From contig NC_084663.1 in NCBI RefSeq assembly GCF_028389875.1, positions 93,625,765 to 93,689,764 of the forward strand: 64,000 nt of DNA, given 5' to 3'. Positions 1 to 12,721 of this stretch are shown piece by piece; within the stretch, counting starts at the first letter, position 1; each line of letters begins with the position of its first letter. Both the position numbers and the translations under genes were made by a program. The notes under the pieces are model-generated. The model saw only the letters and a program-made list of their open reading frames with translations, did not search any database and was not told where the DNA came from. Source of the stretch: Rhea pennata (Eukaryota > Chordata > Aves > Rheiformes > Rheidae).

Positions 1-164
1 TAGAACAGTGTGATGGGGAAGCTTTTTATTCAGTACTGTCTGGAGGTTTGTGACCAAAAATGGTAATGTCACCAATTAGCAATCAGTTCACTTAAAATGA
101 GCAATGTGAAGTATATATAAGCAGAGACTAACATTCCTCCCTGTTCCCTCTCTAATCTATGCAG
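1..164 (+). other. SLC19A2: 3' end of an SLC19A2 intron (probably intron 2)
   Basis: Non-coding sequence ending in a pyrimidine-rich tract (ctccctgttccctctctaat) and a CAG acceptor at 162-164. Nothing else is recognised. Confidence 0.8.
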
Positions 165-387
165 GAGCAGAAAGTAGACATTTTAAAAGTGCTCAGTGAC
201 CTCTGGCAGGACTTTCTGCAGTGCTATTCCTCCCGAACCATGCTCTGCTGGTCCGTGTGGTGGGCACTATCAACCTGCGGCTACTTCCAGGTCATCAACT
301 ATGCTCAGGGCCTGTGGGAGATGGTGCTGCCTTCCCACAACTCAGAGCTCTACAATGGTGGTGTGGAGGCGGTCTCAACGCTGCTAG
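165..387 (+). CDS. SLC19A2: SLC19A2 exon 3
   Basis: Begins in frame with [10 protein letters not shown] after the CAG acceptor and ends CTGCTAG before GTAAGC. It is 223 nt and leaves phase 1. It includes the hydrophobic helix around [15 protein letters not shown]. Confidence 0.93.
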
Positions 388-3300
388 GTAAGCTGCTGAC
401 ATAGCTCCTGTTTTGCTCCGCGATGGCTGATAAATGCCTCATGTCCCTCAAAATCACCAGAGCAAGAATTGGGAAGCATCTTGCATTTCCCAGCATACAC
501 AGCATAGGAGATCTCTTGTGTAGGACAGTGCTAAGTGATGTTGCTTTGGGGTGAGTCTCCTGTGAGGTACACAAGTGTTCAGTACTAAGTTTGCTGTGTG
601 CTGTGCTGATTCTTGTAATCCAGTATGTAGGTGTTTAAAGGAGTCTCGCAAGTCAATCTTCTTTCTGAAATATTTGACAGAAGATTGCAGATACATGGCT
701 GACTGTATGTTCTTGGTTGTTAATGTGACTGTTGGCCTAAAACAGTAGGGGTAGTACCTGTTTTAACCACTGATAGTCAGAGTGAGAGTCCTACCTGTTT
801 GTTGTTGGGGTTTTTTGGGAGGGGTGGGGCAGAGGTGGAAGGCGTTAGTGTTTGCTTCCTTCCCCTGGAAGTGTAGGGAATGTGTGAGTTTCCTGTGCAT
901 ACTCAGCATGCAGTGAGCCATCACGTAGTCATTTCAGTTACTAAGCAGAAAAGCTATTAAGATGAAAGAAGTCACTTGACTTGAAAGGGCCAAGTAGGTC
1001 AGTCAATACAAACATCTTGCTTATTAAGTTGTTTAATACTGTTCCATTATCAGAATGAGGACAATACTTTTCTAATATTGCTAACATATCCTTTCAGAGG
1101 TTCCTTAGGTGATGTTGCAATATATTCCTTTTTTTCTGATGGATTAATTGTTCCATCCTCTGCAGGGGGCCTCATTTTTTTTTGAGGGGGAAGAGGGCAG
1201 CAGAAACAAAGGTATACAAATAATGAAGGCCTAATGCTTGCTTAAACGTGCTCAGCTTCCAGTTGGAATTCAGTGGGAGCCGTGGCAGCTTTGTAGGTCT
1301 GGAAACTGGTCTAGCACCTGTTGTTAGTTTGGCTCGAAACTATCAGGGATTTGATTCTTAAGGCTTTGACTGTTACTCATTAAGCTTAGTGTGCCAAAGA
1401 AGATGGTTTATGTGGTTGTATTCTATTCCTCTGTTCTCCTGTGATGCTGTGGCTCTTATTTCTTTTCTGATTTGGTTTCCTCTGATGCCCTGCCTTGGTC
1501 CTAGGAAAAAGAATCAGTACTAAGTGAAAGAAGGCACCAATTCTAGTCATCATCTCTGCCCAATAACTGTGATTCTCTGTTACTGAGACAATTCTATTTC
1601 ATAAAAAAAATATATATATTATGTGCTTTTTATGTTAAAACTCTTTTCCAAAGCCTGTAGACACAGGACCTATTTGAAGAAAAGGTGATTGGCTCTATAT
1701 TCAGGCAAACTTGAGGCTTTTCTTCTTTCCAATCCTGATGGTTTTCTCCAACATCATTTTCATAAATGGCTGAATCATATCAGGTGAAGTTTTCTGAAAG
1801 CAGATTAACCTCTGTCCCTGAACTGCTCAAAAGACAGACATAAAAAAATCCTTCAACTTGACACAGATTCAGACAAGCGAAGTTTAGTAAAATAATCCCA
1901 ACTAAAAGCCTGAAATCTCTTGTAGGAACCTCTTAAGGATGGGAATCCACTGACCTGACTTACTGGGTACTAGAGCAAATGTAACTTCTTCAAATTTCCA
2001 GCCTAAATTTATTCATGACCAAATCATTTACCTTCTCATACAAAAGTGTTTGTTTGTTTATTTAGTTTTGTGCTAAATGGTCTCTCTTTAGCCTCTCTGT
2101 AAGCAGCCATTCTTTGCTCCGGGCCAAAGAAGCCAAGCTCTTCTACTCTTTAAGATGAGTGACTGAACTGCAGTCAGTATTTTCAAATGAGGCCTCAGAC
2201 TTGAAGGACAGCATCTCTTCTCACTTTACTGGAAATACCTTTCCTGGTGCATCCCAGGTCTCATTTGCCATTTTCACATCTCATAATCATTCTGTGGTCA
2301 GCAATGAGCAATAGCTTCATAAAAGATGATATTGCCAGACCTGCTTGTACATGTGCTGAATTGCAGAAGGGGTGTTTCATGTGGCCATCAACTTTCTGTC
2401 ACAGAATAGTTGACGTTGGAAGAGAGATCGTCTGGTCCAATCGTCCTGCTCAAGCAGGGTCAGCTAGAACAGATTGTCCAGGACCACATCCATTTGGGTT
2501 TTCCATATCTTCAAGGATGGAGACTACGCAGACTCTCTGGTCAACCCGTTCCAGTGTTCAGGCAAGGAATCACGGAATCACACCCTCACAGAAAAGTGTT
2601 TTCTTATGTTCAGATGGTCCTGGGCAAGATGAATATTCTTTCTAGTGAGGCCAGTTGACTATTTAGAAGAATCTCTCCAGCTTCTTGGCAATGCTCAACT
2701 TTAAGGTTGAGGTGTGAAACCACTGAACTGGCTCTGGATGTCTAATTGCAGGGCACAGATTATGTATGTTTTCACAAATAGGTGTTGGACTGGTACAGCC
2801 TTGAAACATAGGAGGAATACAACTTCATTAATTGCCACTAAATCCCAGAAAGTGAGATGATGAATACCTTTCTTCCTGAACTTCTGAATTGCTTGGACAA
2901 AGGAAGGGAGACTCTAGGGACTTAGCATCTTTCTACATCTCAGGGTTTTGCTACTAGGGAAGCCAGTCTTTCAAAGTGGAAAGTGTCAGTTGGATAATGT
3001 CACAGCAGGTATTGAAAAGAGCTGTTTAGGGGGGAAAAATAAAGTCCTTTTCCTTGCCATAGCCATGTTCTTTGTTAGTCTGCAAGACTGATGTGAGGGC
3101 TATCAGGTTTGCAAGCTTGTGCACACTGATGGTACCTAGGGAGTCTTCATGTGCCTGAAGGCTTTCTAAGCTAGGTCAGCTGAGGGTTACAAAGAGCCTA
3201 GATGCCGCACTGTAGCACTTCTGTACAATGGTCAAATGCTTAATACAATCCCATTTTTTCAGAGCTCTCCAGTAAACCTCCCTTTGTCAGTATGTTGTTT

Positions 3301-4698
3301 GTCTGGATTGCTGTGTACAGCAGCATTGTTATGCTATTGGTCGTATTTGGCTTGTTTGCAGAACAAGGCCTTTTTTGAGCAGGAATTTTCGTGTAATGTG
3401 ATATGTATTTGAGCTTCTCAGTAGTTACAGTTGTGATTGGTGCATGTAATCACCACTCTGCTGGTTGCGTGAAATAACTTTTTTTTTTCCCCATCTTGTG
3501 ATCTGTCATCATCCTGCCTCCCCCTTGTTTTTTTTTTTTAAGCCAGCAGAATTTAGAAACCTGTTGTAAAAGATTGTTCGTGTACAATCAACACTGATGG
3601 AAGGTTGTAGGAAGGGACGCAGGGATCCTCTTACAGTAGCTTGCAGCTAAGGTGCTTCCTAGGAGATATAGGTTTGAGCTCCTGCTCTCATTCTTGTAGA
3701 CCAGTATAAAGATGACACTAAACTCAACTTTTGTGCTTCCTAAGTTGAACCTCTAACCGCTGTGTATCAGAGTGGACATTTTCCTTCCCACCCCACCCCC
3801 TCCGGTGAACATAGACCCTGAAATACTACAAAATCATTAGCATTGTTTGGTTTTGTTTCATTTATTTTAAATCAGAGTTTCCATTTCTGTGTAGCCCAAT
3901 TGACAATATTTCTACAGTCAAATACAGAAAACTGGGCAGCAGCAGTCTGAGTTATGGGGCTGTAGTGCTTATGAAGCTAGGGAGGAGCTTTTTATTATTT
4001 TTTTTCCTCCCTCCTCTTCCTTTCTAATAAAAGTGAATGGGAGTTTACAGGCTTCCAGTTGAGGGAGGTCAGGTCAGGAGGGAGAACCTCTAAGGTATAC
4101 ATACACATGAATGACCTCCACTTCATTCATGGTTACCTATTAGGCTCTGTACAGACTAATCCACAGTCTCTGAATCACTTTGAACAGCTAACAGTTATGT
4201 TTTTCCTTTCTTCTCACAGGAGCTGTTTCAGTGGTTGTTGTGGGTCATATAAAAACATCCTGGGCGACATGGGGTGAAGTGGCACTTGCTCTGTTCTCCT
4301 TTCTTATTGCTGCTGCTGTATATATCATGGACACTGTTCATAACATCTGGGTGTGCTATGCATCGTATGTTGTCTTCAGAATTATCTACATGCTGCTGAT
4401 CACAATAGCAACGTGAGTACTTTTTGAGTGAGTAATGTAAATTACTTTCAAAACTACAGCTGTTGTGAAAGCTGGCTTTTTTTTTCCATGTAGGTAAGGT
4501 CTTGCCCACTGGGAATCAGGAAATCTGTTACAAGGGGGGGCTAAGCTGCTGTGTTGTGATTCAGTTTGGAAACTGAGGTACTGAGAAATTTTTCTGCTGG
4601 TGACCTGCCCAAGATCAAAAGTCTCATGACCCTGAAGTAGCTGTCTCTAAATACTAGATAGCACTGCCTTCCAGGGAAGTGTGGTGTGTTGTTTGGTT

Positions 4699-4738
<40 letters not shown>

Positions 4739-5947
4739 TAAACATGGTTTGAGTGAAGTGTTAGCTAATGAGAAGAGGACATTGTAATAGAGGGTCATTT
4801 TCCCTTGAGCTCTAGTGAGGAAAACTTCTTTAATGACACTTTTCCTTTTGGGAAGGAAAGTGCAGCTGTTGCTCAGCCACACACACAATTGCTACATGAT
4901 AGCTCAAGCACAATGTAAGGGGAGATGCTGAAGCTGGTAACTGTGCAGGGAGTTGTGGTCAGAAGGATGCAGGAGGTTACGGACCACACCGTGTTAGGCT
5001 TCAAGATTGCCAACAGCTCTCTGAGATTTGGAGAGTGTTGTATCTTCTCTGGGTGACCAGGCCCTTTGCAACTGCACCAGACAAGGAGGCTGCTTCAGTA
5101 AGACTGCAGCCCACAGAGCTCCCAAAGTTTTTGCAGTCTTTTGGGTGTTCCTTTAAATCTCTTCTAGTCTTTGTGCTAGTGTGCTGTGTTTCTGCTTGGC
5201 AAAGTACGGTCAGTGCAAGGTAATCTAATAGTGGAAAATACCGGACAACTCTTTAGGATGCATAATCTTCTCATCTAATGCCTTGTCCAGAGAAGTTCCT
5301 CCTATTCCTGCATTTCCCTGCTTTTTCTCAATATTTGTTTCTGATCCTCCCTTTCTTTCCAGGTTCCAGATTGCTACAAATCTCAGTGTGGAGCGGTATG
5401 CCCTGGTATTTGGAGTCAATACTTTCATTGCGTTAGCACTTCAGACTCTGCTCACCTTGATTGTTGTGGATGCTAGTGGGCTTGGGTTAGACATCTTCAC
5501 CCAGGTATGGTAGCCTGTCTTATCTTTACCAACGGGAGGAAGGAAAGTGAATCAAGCTATAAAGCTTCTCAACTACCTATTTTCTGGGTCAAGGGTTTGA
5601 CAGAGAGGTGCTCACTGACTTTGGTATACTTTGGGTGTGTATGTGTATATATTTTTATATATATATATAAAATGTGGTCCTTTAGAAGAGCAGCATTTCA
5701 TTTGGCAATCCCGTAACTTGTGAGGGGCTGTCTAGTTTTCTACATATGAGGATTGCTGTAAAAAGAGTAGAAAATCTCTTCTGGTTTTTAACCACAGATT
5801 TGTTTCTTTTTTTCTCTGCAGTTCATGATTTATGCCTCTTACTTTGCGGCCATCTCTCTGCTGTTCTTGGGGAGTGGTATCTACAGTATCATAAGGACTT
5901 ACAGAAGACAAGAACAGGTTCAAAGCAGATCTCCTGAAAGCCATTAG
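165..5947 (+). CDS. SLC19A2: SLC19A2 thiamine transporter 1, C-terminal half (exons 3-6)
   Basis: Plasma-membrane thiamine (vitamin B1) carrier of the SLC19 reduced-folate-carrier family, normally about 500 aa with 12 membrane helices and six exons. Four exons are present: 165-387, 4220-4412, 5363-5504 and 5822-5947, joined in phases 1, 2 and 0. All have GT-AG borders and together give 227 residues plus TAG. The translation follows the human protein closely, for example [20 protein letters not shown] in the first exon, [12 protein letters not shown] at its end, then [20 protein letters not shown] and [20 protein letters not shown]. These cover roughly helices 7 to 12. The cytosolic tail after the last helix ([15 protein letters not shown]) does not resemble the human tail. 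Exons 1-2, with the start codon, lie left of the window. CCDC181 follows on the same strand, as in human. The identification is from remembered similarity and is strong. Confidence 0.95.
388..4219 (+). other. SLC19A2: SLC19A2 intron 3
   Basis: A 3.8-kb intron from GTAAGC to a ttctcacag acceptor. It contains one 5'-truncated CR1 fragment near 2.4-2.6 kb and T-rich runs at about 3480 and 3529. The open frames here are short and resemble no known protein. Confidence 0.85.
2399..2625 (-). repeat. CR1 LINE 3'-end fragment (minus orientation)
   Basis: The stretch reads like the familiar avian CR1 3' region in reverse: cacagaatagttgacgttgg, then gtctggtccaatcgtcctgc, caagcagggtcagctagaac, gttccagtgttcag and ttatgttcagatgg. 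This is a decayed, 5'-truncated non-LTR retrotransposon copy in SLC19A2 intron 3. Many mismatches to the remembered consensus suggest an old insertion. Confidence 0.8.
4220..4412 (+). CDS. SLC19A2: SLC19A2 exon 4
   Basis: 193 nt, entering in phase 1 and leaving in phase 2 (AC before GTGAGT). It encodes [14 protein letters not shown], then two hydrophobic helices around [15 protein letters not shown] and [15 protein letters not shown]. Very close to human. Confidence 0.95.
4555..4640 (+). repeat. Ancient MIR/L2-like repeat core
   Basis: The string cagtttggaaactgaggtac followed by gacctgcccaagatcaaaag mirrors the MIR/L2 tail consensus (gaggaaactgaggcacagag ... tgcccaaggtcac). It is short and diverged, and the call is from pattern memory only. 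Confidence 0.4.
4700..4737 (+). repeat. Poly-T tract (38 T)
   Basis: An uninterrupted T38 homopolymer in SLC19A2 intron 4. The exact length is unreliable in any assembly. Confidence 0.95.
5363..5504 (+). CDS. SLC19A2: SLC19A2 exon 5
   Basis: 142 nt between a tttctttccag acceptor and GTATGG, entering in phase 2 and leaving in phase 0. It encodes [20 protein letters not shown] and then [16 protein letters not shown], nearly identical to human. Confidence 0.95.
5822..5947 (+). CDS. SLC19A2: SLC19A2 exon 6, coding part
   Basis: Starts after ttctctgcag with [20 protein letters not shown] (last membrane helix), then a basic and polar tail, and stops at TAG 5945-5947. The tail is shorter than and unlike the human one. 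Confidence 0.93.
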   Translation, partial: FMIYASYFAAISLLFLGSGIYSIIRTYRRQEQVQSRSPESH

Positions 5948-8368
5948 TGCACCAAGTAAAGACTCACAGCAAGAATGTATGAAGTGATAGGTTTGTTTTA
6001 ATCTCTGCCTTTACTTCCCAAGGCGGTCACCTTAACTGTATTTGATCTATATTTATACTATATTAGTATCACATTTTAGAATGTATATGTATGTATATGT
6101 TCTTACGTAAGTAAGAACAAATATCATTTTTCTAAAACTTCTTTTGTTCTTCTGTTGCCTGTATGGGAAGTGCAGCAGAGAACTTTAAACCATTTCAAAA
6201 AGCAAAAGCCTTGGGAAGTTTTCGTTTAAGCTTGGAGATGCCATCAGAAAGGCACTTCACCATTATCTGGTCAGCTGCTGCTGTTCTTTCTGTTACTGAG
6301 ATGCTGCTGCAGGGTCGAAGCAAGGGTGCACTCGTAGGCCTCTCTGCAGAGAGCCCCAGGCCTGGGATAGGGATGGCCTTAAGTCCGTGCTGTGCAGTGT
6401 GGCTTTTGTTGTGCCTGCCCTGTGCTGGTGGATGCACTTTTTTGAGGGTTAATACACTTTTGAGACATACATTTAATGTCTTTGCATATGCACATACATC
6501 CTTTAATTGCTTGTACTATTTCTACTGTTCCTGCCTGCCATTCCTACAGCCAGAGTTTTACTATAGTTGATCGTGGTACTTTCTCCTGAAAACTTAACTT
6601 GGGGTGAATTGTGATGCTGGTGAATGTGTTATCAGCAATGATGCTTGTCTTACGAAGGCCCATGCTCAAGGGACTGTAAAGCTGGAGGGGAGGCGTAGAG
6701 GGAGTCTAACTAGATAAAATGTTAATCCCCAGGACCCTTGGCTGTCCTTGCCTTTGTCCTTTGGAACTCCAGATTCCAGCAGTCGTAGGAGTCACTGACA
6801 CACAACTCTTGAGACTGGGCTGTTGCAGTGAGATGGTGGATGTGAATGTAGCATGGAGAAGGAATGTGCAGGATTTTAACCTGTTCTTTTATAACCTTGG
6901 AGAATTATGACTGTGGTGACTGAACAGACACTGGTTGTTATTGTAATTATCAGGATAAATGCCTGAGGTTTTTCAAAATGCTTATTTCCTGATCTGTCGC
7001 TTCTTTGCCTTTTAAAATACTTTGATTCTTCCATTGGATTTCTGTCTGCTAGCTCTACCTCTCCTTTTCACCTAAAGAGAAAAATGGATGTGCAGGGAGT
7101 TTTTGTTTCTTGTTTTTTGGGGTTTTTTTTTCTTTATTTTCAGTCAGAGCAACATGGGACTTGCCTTATACCTGTTTTTAAGAATAACTTTTTTTTTTTT
7201 TTTTTTTTTTTTTCACCAAATGACTTGAGCCCTGGGAAGGAGTTGTTCTGAGCTTTGGCACTTGGTTACCTGGGCACCATAACCTGCACAGCAAGAGATA
7301 TCCATAGTATACTGTGGGTTGGCTTAGATTGTCCCTGCTGCTGTGCAGCTCATGGTGAGTTTAAATGTGCAGGAGAAATGGCATGGGAGAAGATGCTATG
7401 CAGTGTGCTTCCCCTCTATGCTGTTTCTCTGTGTCGGTGGTTAGAGTTTATTCCAGTCAGAGCCTGAAGAAGCAGCTTTGGTTTCTTTAATGCTGTGGTG
7501 GTTTCACAGCACCTGGGCTGGAAAGACTTTCCTCTCCTGGCTGGGACAGGTAATTTTTATCATATATGTGAGCCCCAGGCTTTACTGCATGAGGTGAATG
7601 ACTAATCAGTTTGGGATGTGCTATAGGGGGTCCATGGAGTCCTTTCAGGCTGGCTGCTCAAAGGAACACACTCCCCAAAACCTCACTGTTTGCAGCCTGG
7701 CTTGTAAAATGTCTTGGGGCTCAACTGTGTTGGCATTTATACGTGTAAAATTAACTGCCTTATCCTGAAACAGAAACTTGAAACCACACATGTATATATT
7801 TCTTCACCATTAAAAAAAAAAAAAAAAATCTGAAGCAGTGAAACACTAGCTGATAAGCTGTCCTGGGAAAAGGATAACAAGTGCATGTCCTGTTCATTGG
7901 GTTTCTTGGCCTGATGACAGTTGTAACAAGGGGTGAGGAGTGGGTGTGTGGCACTTATGTCAAAGAAGCTGCTCAATTTTAATCACTTTTTTTCGCACGG
8001 AAGACACTTTTGGGGAACAACCCAGTCTTTTAAAAGCAAATTAGAAACTAACTAATGAATTATAGCAATAACAGAATGGTGTTTCTACCAAAGTCATGAA
8101 ATTATGGCAACTGTAGTATGGCTACTACACTGTATATATATTCAAACTTATTAATGTATGGAAGCTAAACCTTGAAGTTGTTTAGGTTCCTATGTTGCAC
8201 TGTTGCTGTGGTGATGAGTTGACTGTAGAGCCTGACTGGACCTATATGCAGAATGATTTGATGCATATTAAGTACTGCAAACACTGATATTGTTCATAGG
8301 ACCCCTTCAGTTTGGTTCTGATTGAATAATTATTTTTGTTAAATAAAAGTATTTTGAGATTTCTTCTG
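5948..8368 (+). other. SLC19A2: SLC19A2 3' UTR
   Basis: An AT-rich 2.4-kb trailer with TGTATATG/TGTATATA-type elements near 6080-6100 and 8131. The proposed end is set by AATAAA at 8342-8347, followed by a GT/T-rich stretch (gtggccagtgtttatttttg). Poly-A and poly-T runs occur at about 7811 and 7190-7213. A second AATAAA at 8816-8821 could give a longer form. Confidence 0.65.
8342..8347 (+). terminator. SLC19A2: Poly(A) signal AATAAA, likely SLC19A2
   Basis: Canonical hexamer with a GT/T-rich downstream element within 35 nt. It is the first AATAAA hexamer I noticed after the stop codon. Confidence 0.65.
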
Positions 8369-9377
8369 TGGCCAGTGTTTATTTTTGTATTTTGATACCT
8401 TGCTAATCCAGAGCACTGCTGCTGCAGGTAAGTAACACAGCTGGTTCTAAGCATCGTTGTTACATAAAGGAAAAATACAGGAACATTAAATCATGCAAAA
8501 AGGAATGTTTTATGTAGTTTTGCAGAACTCTGTTGAAGTCTTGTCTTGCACCTGGTATTAAAGATCTCTAATTGCTGAGTAGTTCAAAAATACCACTGGT
8601 AGTTCCAGTCCAGGCCAACCAAGTAGTGGAGAAAGTAAATCCCTAGTGCAGGTTAACCCATCCAGTAGACACAGATGCATCCATCTCCTTAATAGAGACT
8701 AAGGGAAAGCAGATGTCAGATTAGAAGATGGATCATGAATGCCAGTTCATGGGCAAGCTGTCCCTGTTCCAGCCCATAACCATTAATGGGTTCTACATGT
8801 TCTAATTCTACGTGTAATAAATCTAAGTAAGGTCTGTGCTTCTATTGTATCAGTCAATGGATGAGTAAGGTTTCCTCTCTTCTCCCCTCAAAAAAGAAGC
8901 GCCTCATGCAATCTGCAAGAAAATATGGGAAGAACATTACAGATTTGAAGAACATTTTAAATTGAAATTGGGAGCTATGGCTGTCTGAGTAAGAAGGGAT
9001 GAAACTTCAGTGACATGGAGATAGTAGCCAGGTACATGGGACTGCATAAAGTAGTCTTGGGGGTGTCTTCACCTGGAAATAGAGTGAGTTCTCCAAAGCC
9101 AGCAGTACACAAACAGTGCTATCTATCAGCATTTTCTAAATATGCTATTGCCTGAAGGAACTACTTAATGAACACACAAGCAAAACTACACTCCATCTAC
9201 CAAAATTTGCAGCTTTATTTGCATCCTGTTTCAGAAATAAAATACATACTCCCATATTTGCGCATGGAACAATTGCAGATGACAAATGCTCCTTCTACAG
9301 AGGAGATGGGGGGATTGTCTCTTGATAACAAATATCAACAACTATGGAAAATGTAAGTTAGTGGGAAAGGGATTGTC

Positions 9378-9428
<51 letters not shown>
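9378..9428. repeat. (TA)n microsatellite
   Basis: About 25 TA units with a single c interruption, ending in a T run. Intergenic. Confidence 0.95.
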
Positions 9429-9431
<3 letters not shown>

Positions 9432-12130
9432 TTTTAAGGCACCTGAACCCACCATTATTTCTCCCTCACACTACCACTCTCACCTCAGAAAACCAGAATA
9501 GGGCAGTTGCTCTTTCTTCTGCCAGTTGAAGAATTATCCTTAATTGGGGACTCTTATCTGATTTGCTGAGTGCTACTGCCATCCAGGGGCTTTTTGACTG
9601 TGCAAGGGATTAAAGTCTATATATAAAGCAGGAAGGTAACTGCTAGCTACAAGAGATGTAGCATTACTATTTAAGATGGACACAGGCATTTGATCTCTCT
9701 GGTGCTGATGAAAGGTGCTGTGTCGAGAATCCTGAGACTACTCTTGTCAGTAAGCAAAGCAGGTCCCTGTGAACCGTGGTGCTTCTCCTTGCTCCTCCCA
9801 TCGCATGCTTCCATGTGGTCAAGCAACAGCATACAGCAAGAGCTGAAAAAGGAGGCACAGCTACTGCCAAGCAGCTTAACTCCCTGCAATAGAGATACAG
9901 CACGCAACATGTTTTGATGGAGATGAGGTAAATGGAATGTGCGGCAGGGATGCATCCCTGGGATGCTGCAGCTGTTTCTGGGCTCCAGTAAATGTTGGGG
10001 GCTACTCAAGGTAAGTATTACAGCTGGATTCATGTATACTGCTCCAGACTACCATAGTGCTGGTAAGACTTGGCATGGTTCTTGAACTTTATTATAGGAT
10101 CTTTATTAGGGAGAGAGGCCAGGTGCTAGACTTAACTCTGTCCAAAAAGTAATAAATTTTAAGACCTGGAGGCTGCTGCAGGGTTCACCACCCACTGTTG
10201 GATTCCAGGGCTACTGCAGGATTACAGCTGGGCTAACCTCTGGCTGTGTGTGGGTGTGAAACAGCCAGCTGTGCCGTTGGGGGTAAAGGATGGGGTCAGT
10301 ATGGAAGTGATTGCTTTTTCTTTAGGAGCATGACTGTAGTTAAGTACAAGGAAGGAGAGGGATTTTGGTTACAGAATGTGGCAGGGTATGGAAAACACTG
10401 GGTATTATACCTAGCTGTTCTTGACATCAGTCATCAGTCATCATGGGAAGGCAGGCAGGTTCCTGGCACGGTGTGCTAAGCTGATACAGGGACAGGCAAG
10501 TGCTCACCTGCTGGGAATACTGCAGTTTCCCTGTGCCTGGCTACTTTGTATGCCTATCAGCAAATCTCTCGGACCATTTCTGCCTCTGTTTTGATGCGAG
10601 TAAAATAGGCTATTTCCTACAAAACATACAAAAGGCATTAAGGTGCTACCCTGAAAGTGTTATGCAGCCTCTACCTGTGAAATGTATTTCCTCAGCATAA
10701 ATCAGTGCTCTGTAAACACAGTACCTGATTAATGACACAGAAAAGAGCAAGCAACATATTAGAGCCTATCCTTGGAGTCTCTTTGCTCAGCTATAGTTTT
10801 CATTGTGTTTGTTCTCCACAACTGATTTTGTGCAACTCTCTCACAGACAGGAACATTGGAAATGCTAGATTTAACATTATAACGGTTAACACAGTCATGC
10901 ATTTAGATTGATCTGAAAATATAATGAAATTATTATCAATATGCATTATAGCTTGATCTTTCAGCAATTGGGTCCGATTCTCATGTTACAAGGAAGTGGA
11001 ATTTATTACAAGTGGAATAGAGCACCTGTTTTGAATGAAATGGTAGGTAGTGGCTTGTGAAATGAAACAGGGTCTTACGGTAAAAGAGAACTGGGGACTG
11101 CACCAAAGCCTTCAGCTTGTTTTAGTCTGCTATGAACTTGGCAAAGCTCCCTGTCTGTGAGAGTTAGAAAATCAGAATTTTGGTGTTTAGTCTTCAAGCA
11201 TGTGATAAATATATGACCTTGGGCACGGTCCGTGGTGGAGCCATTGCCTGCAGGTGTAGCACTATCTCAGGGGCATATCCAAGGGAGCCCTTCCTGCTCC
11301 CCCAAAACAGCGCCGAGAGCCTGTTTCTCCCCCTCGACGTGGGGTTAGAAGAAACCCCAAGGTCAGGGAGACCAGACTGCAGCTGTTACAGGCCACCCCA
11401 TGACAGAGCCCCTCACAAAGCAGAGCCCCTGCTGAGCTGCGGCTGGAAACGGTTTCGTTATTTGCCCCTTACTACTTTGAATGAAAGGTTAATTCTAGCC
11501 TCGCTGCTTGGAGAGTTTGAAAGCCTCCCTTCATGCCCACACTAAATTTCTTCATGGCTGGTTTCTGCCCACGTTTTCTTCAGTTAACATTAACTCTGTA
11601 GCGGGGTGGGTGCTCTGCAGAAAAACTGCATTTTTTGTGTAGTAGGAGCCTTTCACAAGCGATCAGGCGGCTTAGCCTGCTGTTCAAATGCCACTTTATC
11701 TCTGTTAAAAACAGGTGGCAGAGCTCTGTGCCCTTCGCCAGCCTCACGGGAGCTTAGCAACAACAGCTCCCGCCTCACGCCTCTGATAACCCCTTTCATG
11801 TAAAGGGCTTCGAGTCCATAAAGAGCTTTCTACATGCTTCACGGCTCATTTACTTGCCGTGCAACCCCTTTTCGGGCCAGCTAATCACAGAGGCACTGTG
11901 TTTAAAACCTCTGGGGTTTATTTGATTTTTGTTTCGTTGTTTTTCTCCCCCTAGACGGGTCTTTGATGTAAACCCGTCACTCGCTCGCTGTAAGTATATG
12001 GCCTTTCTGTTTGACTTCCAGTTGTCCTCCATACGTCAGCTCCTTGAACTGGGACGGTTACTTATTTATTTATTTTTACATTTCAAAGTTCTGAAAGTGA
12101 TATGTGATTAATGCAGAGGGGCATGTCCTT

Positions 12131-12148
12131 GGGGGGGGGGGGGGGGGG
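12131..12148 (+). repeat. Poly-G tract (18 G)
   Basis: G18 homopolymer upstream of the CCDC181 CpG island. It could form a quadruplex and is also a likely sequencing-length error site. Confidence 0.9.
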
Positions 12149-12707
12149 AAGGAGAGCGCATCTTACTAATGAAAGCGCGTTTTGACACGCATAGCTTTGA
12201 GCTCATCAGCTCCAGCCTGCTCAGATTGCTTATTATCACTCAAGGCATGAATAATACAACACAAAAACTAGTGGCGCTCAAGCTGAGACATGAAACGCTG
12301 CCAGTGCCAAACAGATGCATAATTTAATACTATCGAAACATGCTTGTCTAGGCACAAAAAACCCTCTTTTAAATCACTGGTAGTAATCCTGAATGCATGC
12401 TTGTGTGACAGCGGCGGTACAGAGGACCGCAGTTACGGGTGCTGCCCTTAGGGTTTTTTCTGTTTCGTTTTTCTTAATTTCCAAATATTAAGTACCCTTG
12501 AGCTCCGAGGAAAGTGTTTAATGCGGGCGAGGGGGGGAGGGAATGTCTTCAAAAACACCGTTCCTTGTAAAGTAACCTCAGAGGTGAAGACAGGAGATAA
12601 AGAGCCGCGTCGAGCCACGGCTCCGCGACTGCGCGCCCGCTTTGCCGGGGATGGCAGCGCGGCGCCGCTGCCAACGGTCGGCGGGCCCCGCCCCGCCGCT
12701 GAGGCCC

Positions 12708-12721
12708 GTCTCCTCGGCAAC
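12708..12721 (+). promoter_or_regulatory. X-box-like (RFX) motif 1
   Basis: GTCTCCTCGGCAAC: two 6-nt arms with a 2-nt spacer, one mismatch to the RFX consensus GTNRCC-N-RGYAAC. Confidence 0.45.

Larger units (their letters stand above)
8369..12690. other. Intergenic region between SLC19A2 and CCDC181
   Basis: 4.3 kb with no recognisable gene. It holds a TA dinucleotide repeat (9378-9428), a second AATAAA at 8816-8821, a GC-richer stretch from about 11.2 kb, and a G18 run at 12131-12148 just before the CpG island. A 121-codon open frame at 11180-11545 has no recognisable similarity and is probably chance. Confidence 0.75.

Noticed and set aside
7811-7829. Poly-A run as the tail of a processed pseudogene
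   Set aside because: No coding similarity upstream of it and it lies inside the SLC19A2 3' UTR.
11180-11545. 121-codon open frame in the intergenic GC-rich stretch
   Set aside because: No recognisable domain, no splice context or promoter, and the composition follows the local GC rise. Treated as chance.
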